Assembly (NCBI GenBank): GCA_023101725.1
Contig: JALJCO010009027.1
Location: forward strand, 636,510-700,509
Origin: Atherinomorus stipes
Lineage: Eukaryota; Chordata; Actinopteri; Atheriniformes; Atherinidae
Length of the DNA: 64,000 bases
Direction of reading: 5' to 3'
Position numbers and translations under genes: made by a program. The notes beneath the pieces were generated by a model that was given only the letters and a program-made list of their open reading frames with translations, made no database searches and was not told the DNA's origin. How positions within the stretch are numbered: the first letter of the stretch is position 1; every line of letters starts with the position of its first letter. Shown here in pieces: positions 62,999-64,000 of the stretch.

Positions 62999-64000
62999 GA
63001 AATGACTAAAACTGAGTGTTCGTGTGATTTTAGACTTTTACAATGTTGTAAATTAATGCATAATTATTGTAATAATCTGAAAATTGCGATTATGTCTAAA
63101 AATAATCATACCAAGAAAATCTATCATAACACCCTAGTGCAGCACTTCCCAATGACACATGAAACATAAAGAAATCGATGTGAAAACACTGATGGCACAG
63201 CCAGAGGACGCAAAGCAGGGGCACCGGCGACTCAGGCGCGACTATATAAGGCTAGTCTGGAGCTGAAGAAATCTTCCCTGCATACCACACTCAATTTAAG
63301 GAATCGTGTCTTTTTCCATGTTATCATTAGTCGGAAAGTTTTTAGTTTTTTTTTTTTTTTTTTTAATCCTTGTATCCAGAAAGAGAGGCAGCTGAGTAGG
63401 TTGACTAAGCCAGCTGGCCCAGCGCCAACTGATAAGAAAAGAGAGAAGCTCAGTGAGAATCTCTTTGTGTAATGTAAGAGCAGCATGTTAAATCAGCAAG
63501 GCTTCATTTTTACAAAATACTTCAACTAATCAGTTGAGACAATCATAGCGTGAGAGACTAACATGGTGAAATACTTAGGTGACTAGCTACCTTCTGCTTT
63601 ATCAGCTGGTTATAAGACAATTTGACGATCTTTTTTATAAGCCAGATTGTTAAAAAGGTGTTTAGTTGTTTCACCTCAGTCCCTCTGTACTTTTCATTCA
63701 GATGAATCTCTTTAAATGATATTGGACACAAGTGTTCAAGCTGTTCATATACCCAGGCTTTTATTCTGATCAGCCAGCTGGCCAAAGCTAAATTAAGTGA
63801 TTTAAAACATGCTTTTTAGCCGTAACGCAATTTTCATTATGGCTGTCAGTCAAAAGAAAAACTGCTGTGCTGTGTTTTCAGAAGTTGACTGTAATCTGGC
63901 ACCTCTCCAGGGGCTACGGCTGCCCTCTTGGCAGAGCACGCAGCTTGAGAGAGCCAGCAGCGCTGGCGTTGCTACAAAAACCTTGACATGGCACTTGGAG

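Overview
The window looks like ray-finned (teleost) fish nuclear DNA. It has four intron-containing vertebrate genes, all on the + strand, in DNA full of short terminal-inverted-repeat transposons (hAT-like, TTAA-flanked and Tc1-like). No prokaryotic gene organisation is present. rpl31, chst10 and map4k4 also lie in one chromosome band in human (2q11), so this looks like conserved synteny.

Layout: 1-6248 is the 3' part of zc3h13, a subunit of the nuclear m6A RNA methylation machinery. 8187-12413 is rpl31, encoding ribosomal protein eL31, with a 5' TOP-like first exon. About 12900-16840 is chst10, encoding the HNK-1 sulfotransferase of the Golgi. From about 21900 the window holds the promoter and first five coding exons of map4k4, encoding a Ste20/GCK-family kinase. 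The four genes share no pathway; they are ordinary neighbours.

The dominant structure is a giant inverted duplication. Bases 24702-44738 (map4k4 intron 2 through the start of intron 5) are followed, after a 2-nt spacer, by their own reverse complement, which runs to the window edge at 64000. Map4k4 exons therefore appear in the order 1-2-3-4-5-5'-4'-3', with the last three on the minus strand. The downstream kinase exons are not in the window. Both arms carry the same nested transposons with target-site duplications. They differ by substitutions, single-base homopolymer indels, a 211-bp hairpin element only in the right arm, an approximately 300-bp deletion in the right arm, and a 659-bp G-rich low-complexity block only in the left arm. 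My preferred reading is an assembly fold-back joining two haplotypes head to head. A genuine inverted duplication cannot be excluded from sequence alone.

I found no convincing new biological system. The points most worth following up are the palindrome and what distinguishes its arms, the perfect hairpin element, the nested transposon stacks, and one 140-residue open frame kept in both arms. All calls are by eye; no alignment or database search was run.
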